DNA of 7,525 nucleotides from an uncultured Alistipes sp. (GTDB lineage Bacteria > Bacteroidota > Bacteroidia > Bacteroidales > Rikenellaceae), in contig CAAGHX010000030.1 in assembly GCA_900769745.1 (NCBI GenBank), forward strand, positions 1-7,525. Direction: 5' to 3'. Shown in pieces: positions 5,624-7,525 of the stretch. Every line of letters starts with the position of its first letter. The stretch's first letter is position 1. The position numbers were made by a program, and so were the translations under genes. The notes under the pieces are model-generated. The model saw only the letters and a list, made by a program, of their open reading frames with translations. It had not been told where the DNA came from and ran no database searches.

Positions 5624-6037
5624 CTATTCGATATTATGTAATTTCTTGACATGTTCGATATAATCTATATTCTTTTGCATCTGCTTTTTGATAATCTCAT
5701 ACAGCTCCTCCGACATATTTGCCGCCTTAGCTGAATCTTTTGTCAAATACCAACCCTTCTCTTCGGACCAACGCAGCAGGCGATTATATGCCTGCCAACA
5801 AACCGCAAGGTCGGGATTGTTTGTATCGTGGAGTGTGAAGACTCCTCCCTTACTCAATTCCAGATATTCATCTTTATCGGATACCTCCACTTTCCACACC
5901 TCGCCCGATGGGGTAATTCCTACTATCTCATTTTTATTTTTCTTCTTCGCCTTTTTGTCGGCCGCAAAGGCTGTGAAAGGAGTTGCAAACAGCAAAGCAA
6001 CTGTTATCAATATAATGTAATTAAATTTTGCTCTCAT
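5624..6037 (-). CDS. Small exported Lys-rich protein, first paralogue
   Basis: An unrecognised 137-residue protein with ATG 6035-6037 and stop TAG 5624-5626. Residues 1-25 are a clear Sec signal peptide (basic start MRAK, hydrophobic core, cleavage likely after AFA at 23-25). There is no lipobox cysteine, so the mature protein is probably soluble and periplasmic or secreted. A Lys-rich stretch (28-35) precedes a domain at about 58-121: YLELSKGGVFTL, AVCWQAYNRL, GWYLT and NMSEELYE. The last of these matches NISEHLFQ in the lipoprotein gene upstream and NMDEELFQ in the next gene. One cysteine (C80), conserved in the paralogue, lies in the mature region. It follows the lipoprotein gene by 73 nt and probably shares its transcript, although a weak promoter is visible in the gap. 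The shared domain next to a peptidase-like protein allows an inhibitor or partner role; that is inference only. Confidence 0.75.
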   Translation of the reverse strand: MRAKFNYIILITVALLFATPFTAFAADKKAKKKNKNEIVGITPSGEVWKVEVSDKDEYLELSKGGVFTLHDTNNPDLAVCWQAYNRLLRWSEEKGWYLTKDSAKAANMSEELYEIIKKQMQKNIDYIEHVKKLHNIE

Positions 6038-6051
6038 AGTGGTATAATTTT

Positions 6052-6081
6052 AAAGTTTATTTACTACTTATTATGGACAAA
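6052..6081 (-). promoter_or_regulatory. Weak candidate promoter before the first small secreted gene
   Basis: On the minus strand TTTG (6081-6078) is followed after 18 nt by TAAACTTT (6059-6052), one base off the TAnnTTTG spacing. Transcription would start only about 10 nt before the ATG at 6037. In this AT-rich gap such matches can arise by chance. Confidence 0.3.
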
Positions 6082-6110
6082 TTTAGAAAAATAATTTAAT
6101 AACACAATTA

Positions 6111-6848
6111 TTATCTTAAACCTCTCACTTTTATTGCTTGGGAAACATATGCTCCCGGTATAGTTGCATAACCATTCTCAGGATCATTAGAATCTTCCCT
6201 TACTAATGATTCGTCGTAAACATATATCCCATCACCGTTAAGTGTTCTAAACCAAACTGCGTGTTGAGCTAGAATTACTGCAATAATTTGACAACCTGGT
6301 TCAAATGCTGCTGTTGAAATGGGTAAGTTTGGTATATCCTCACCATCTAACCAAATATTAACCATTTCAAGAACTCGATCACTTGGCACACCGTTGCCTC
6401 CACAACGATCATCTATTTCTTCGGCAACCTCTGTAAGACTTAAATTTCCTCCATAACAAGCCGCAACCTTAACTATACAGTTAGCGACACAATCATCTCC
6501 ACTCATTCGAGTAGTAGAATGATGTGCGTCTAAAATAATTCTATTGCCATTGTCAACCATTAACTTTATTTTCTGAAACAGATGCTCAGAAATGTTAACC
6601 TCGCTGCCCGATTGCTGTGCAATGACCATTAATTTGTCGGAATTTATAGTGATATCCATACGGCTTCTGGCTTCGTTTAAAATATCCCATTCTTCGGGAG
6701 TGAATTCACTGAGTGATTTTTCCGATGAAATAGATAAGTACGGAGGCCCTACGTCAACACTCTCTACTTTCTCACTACAACCAACAAAGATTGTCATTGT
6801 CAAAATTGCAAGTGCGTAACTTGCCAAAAGTCGAATAAGGTTTTTCAT
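6111..6848 (-). CDS. Lipoprotein with C39-like (papain-fold) cysteine peptidase domain
   Basis: A 245-residue exported lipoprotein. The signal peptide ends in FVGC with the lipidated cysteine at C24, followed by SEKVE, an acidic start that might favour surface exposure. Residues 37-103 are the domain shared with the two small secreted genes downstream (YLSIS, FTPEEWDILNEA, SGSEVNISEHLF). Residues about 115-240 resemble the C39 peptidase fold: DCVANCIVKVAACYGG has the same spacing as DCG-x3-L...YYG in ComA, with C120 in the catalytic-cysteine position. H196 (AQHAVWF) and D212 (YVYDE) lie 16 residues apart, the same His-Asp spacing as in ComA. The usual oxyanion-hole Gln six residues before the Cys is replaced by R114, so activity is uncertain. 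No ABC-transporter domains are attached, unlike bacteriocin exporters. Start ATG 6846-6848 has an A/T-rich leader. Lipoprotein and shared domain are clear; the peptidase assignment is good by motif spacing but untested. Confidence 0.75.
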   Translation of the reverse strand: MKNLIRLLASYALAILTMTIFVGCSEKVESVDVGPPYLSISSEKSLSEFTPEEWDILNEARSRMDITINSDKLMVIAQQSGSEVNISEHLFQKIKLMVDNGNRIILDAHHSTTRMSGDDCVANCIVKVAACYGGNLSLTEVAEEIDDRCGGNGVPSDRVLEMVNIWLDGEDIPNLPISTAAFEPGCQIIAVILAQHAVWFRTLNGDGIYVYDESLVREDSNDPENGYATIPGAYVSQAIKVRGLR

Positions 6849-7079
6849 AATTCAAAAATTTTAATTTGTTATTAATAAATTGTTGAGCGCTTTGCTCGTT
6901 TGCAATATATAAACTAATATTATAAATTGCAAATATTTTGCAAAAAAAGAGTAATATATTCCTTAAATATACAAAATTGCCACTTTAGTAAAATTCTTTA
7001 ATAATTAAATATTTTTTAAGAGGGGCGCTATTCGTTAAATTCAATATCAGATAAAGTATTTTTCAATGCTGAATAGCAC
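6849..7079. other. AT-rich intergenic region upstream of the lipoprotein gene
   Basis: This stretch of about 230 nt is strikingly AT-rich and has no plausible gene. It holds the candidate promoter at 6902-6933 and, at its far end, a 7-bp inverted repeat GCTATTC (7027-7033) / GAATAGC (7071-7077) with a 37-nt spacer. I see no insertion-sequence ends, tRNA or array. Confidence 0.6.
6902..6933 (-). promoter_or_regulatory. Candidate promoter for the lipoprotein / secreted-protein cluster
   Basis: On the minus strand TTTG (6933-6930) is followed after 20 nt by TATATTGC (6909-6902), a partial match to TAnnTTTG. Transcription would start near 6895, giving a leader of about 47 nt before ATG 6848. The position suits the cluster, but the local AT-richness lowers confidence. 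Confidence 0.4.
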
Positions 7080-7110
7080 AAAAAAAACGCCACGCCTTGC
7101 GGCGCAGCGT
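7080..7110 (-). terminator. Intrinsic terminator of the D-lyxose isomerase gene
   Basis: Read leftward, ACGCTGCGCC pairs with GGCGTGGCGT (10 pairs, two G-U) around a GCAA tetraloop, followed by eight T (7087-7080). It lies 23 nt past the isomerase stop. It also marks the boundary before the AT-rich secreted-protein cluster. Confidence 0.92.
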
Positions 7111-7133
7111 CTATAAGAAAATATCGAGCAATA

Positions 7134-7525
7134 TTATTTGCCATACTCATTGCAGAGCAAGTACTGTGCTGGCTCGTCCTCCTCAATGCTTGGGTAGCGG
7201 CCTGGCGACTGCAAGAAGCGGTTGTCGTTCTCGTCGTCGTTAACGGTCGACACCTCGCCAATCATACTGTGGCCACCCTCTGACCAGAACTCGTGGTACA
7301 TATAAGGCTCGAAGCTGATGCTCTGACCTGGCTTCAGGCGCAAAACCTCGCCAGCAGGAATTGTGGTTGTAACACCATCAATCTGCACCTTGCATACCTC
7401 GTCGGTAGGCTGCTCGTTCTCGTCGGCCTTCCACAAACGTACACAGAATGTGCCACCACCACGATGGATAATATCCTCCATCTTCTTCCAGTGGAAGTGG
7501 GTAGGTGTAACCTGATTCTCGCGAA
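7134..7525 (-). CDS. D-lyxose ketol-isomerase, C-terminal part (5' end outside window)
   Basis: Cytoplasmic metal-dependent cupin that interconverts D-lyxose and D-xylulose (relatives also act on D-mannose/D-fructose). The frame is open to the window edge and reads RENQVTPTHFHWKKMEDII before continuing, so the ATG at 7481 is internal, not the start; about 130 residues are visible. The cupin metal ligands can be seen: the two histidines of HFH, the glutamate of KKMED and the later histidine of MYHEFW. GEVSTVNDDENDN and the C-terminal EEDEPAQYLLCNEYGK are nearly identical in pattern to E. coli YdaE-type D-lyxose isomerase. It is followed by a strong terminator, so it is the last gene of its unit. 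Upstream partners are outside the window. Identification is firm. Confidence 0.93.
   Translation of the reverse strand, partial: RENQVTPTHFHWKKMEDIIHRGGGTFCVRLWKADENEQPTDEVCKVQIDGVTTTIPAGEVLRLKPGQSISFEPYMYHEFWSEGGHSMIGEVSTVNDDENDNRFLQSPGRYPSIEEDEPAQYLLCNEYGK

Noticed and set aside
5625..5636. Possible fusion of the two small secreted genes by a frameshift
   Set aside because: The first paralogue has its own full domain and stop, and the second frame carries a complete signal peptide, so this is a tandem duplication, not a split gene.
6097..6113. AT-only 6-bp hairpin at the stop of the lipoprotein gene (TAATAA / TTATTA)
   Set aside because: Too weak for a terminator in such AT-rich sequence; the downstream small genes are more likely co-transcribed.
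7027..7077. 7-bp inverted repeat GCTATTC / GAATAGC as mobile-element ends
   Set aside because: Short, with a 37-nt spacer and no target duplication or transposase; probably chance.
7028..7261. Minus-strand frame of 77 codons spanning the isomerase terminator
   Set aside because: It overlaps the D-lyxose isomerase in another frame and runs through its terminator; no signal of a real protein.
1..7525. CRISPR arrays, tRNA or rRNA genes, insertion sequences
   Set aside because: No spaced direct repeats, cloverleaf-like segments or transposase frames were seen on either strand.

Overview
The window looks like a chromosomal segment of a Bacteroidales-type gut bacterium. Three things point there: a close match to the promoter consensus known from Bacteroides (TTG, about 20 nt, TAnnTTTG) in front of one gene, A-rich leaders without Shine-Dalgarno sequences, and the gene families present. 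Genus cannot be fixed from the sequence; an Alistipes- or Prevotella-like member is a guess.

Layout: (1) 2-313, plus strand, the C-terminal end of glucose-6-phosphate isomerase (pgi). (2) 314-624, a gene-free convergent junction packed with secondary structure: a 125-nt near-palindrome, a perfect 13-bp hairpin, a branched stem and a bidirectional terminator. (3) 625-1809, minus strand, a DUF819-family membrane protein with its own promoter and a leader carrying a 12-bp tandem repeat. (4) 2028-5088, minus strand, the glutamate-dependent acid-resistance pair: glutamate decarboxylase (gadB) followed 76 nt later by a GadC-like glutamate/GABA antiporter, with a strong hairpin between them. GadB consumes a cytoplasmic proton by decarboxylating glutamate; GadC would exchange the resulting GABA for outside glutamate. 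(5) 5211-6848, minus strand, a visibly AT-richer three-gene cluster of exported proteins. First comes a lipoprotein with a C39-like (papain-fold) cysteine-peptidase domain, then two tandem paralogous small secreted proteins. All three share a roughly 60-residue domain, N-terminal to the peptidase domain in the first and standing alone in the other two. (6) 7134-7525, minus strand, the C-terminal part of a D-lyxose ketol-isomerase (cupin), cut by the window edge, ending at a strong terminator.

The housekeeping and acid-resistance genes are ordinary. The part worth attention is 5211-6848. One protein family appears both as a domain attached to a peptidase-like module and as free secreted copies, which is the architecture expected of a protease with propeptide-like inhibitors or decoy partners; this is inference. 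The second small gene has AAG where its paralogue has its ATG start. Predicted terminators at 5168-5197 and 7080-7110 bracket this cluster, so it is probably its own transcription unit or units.
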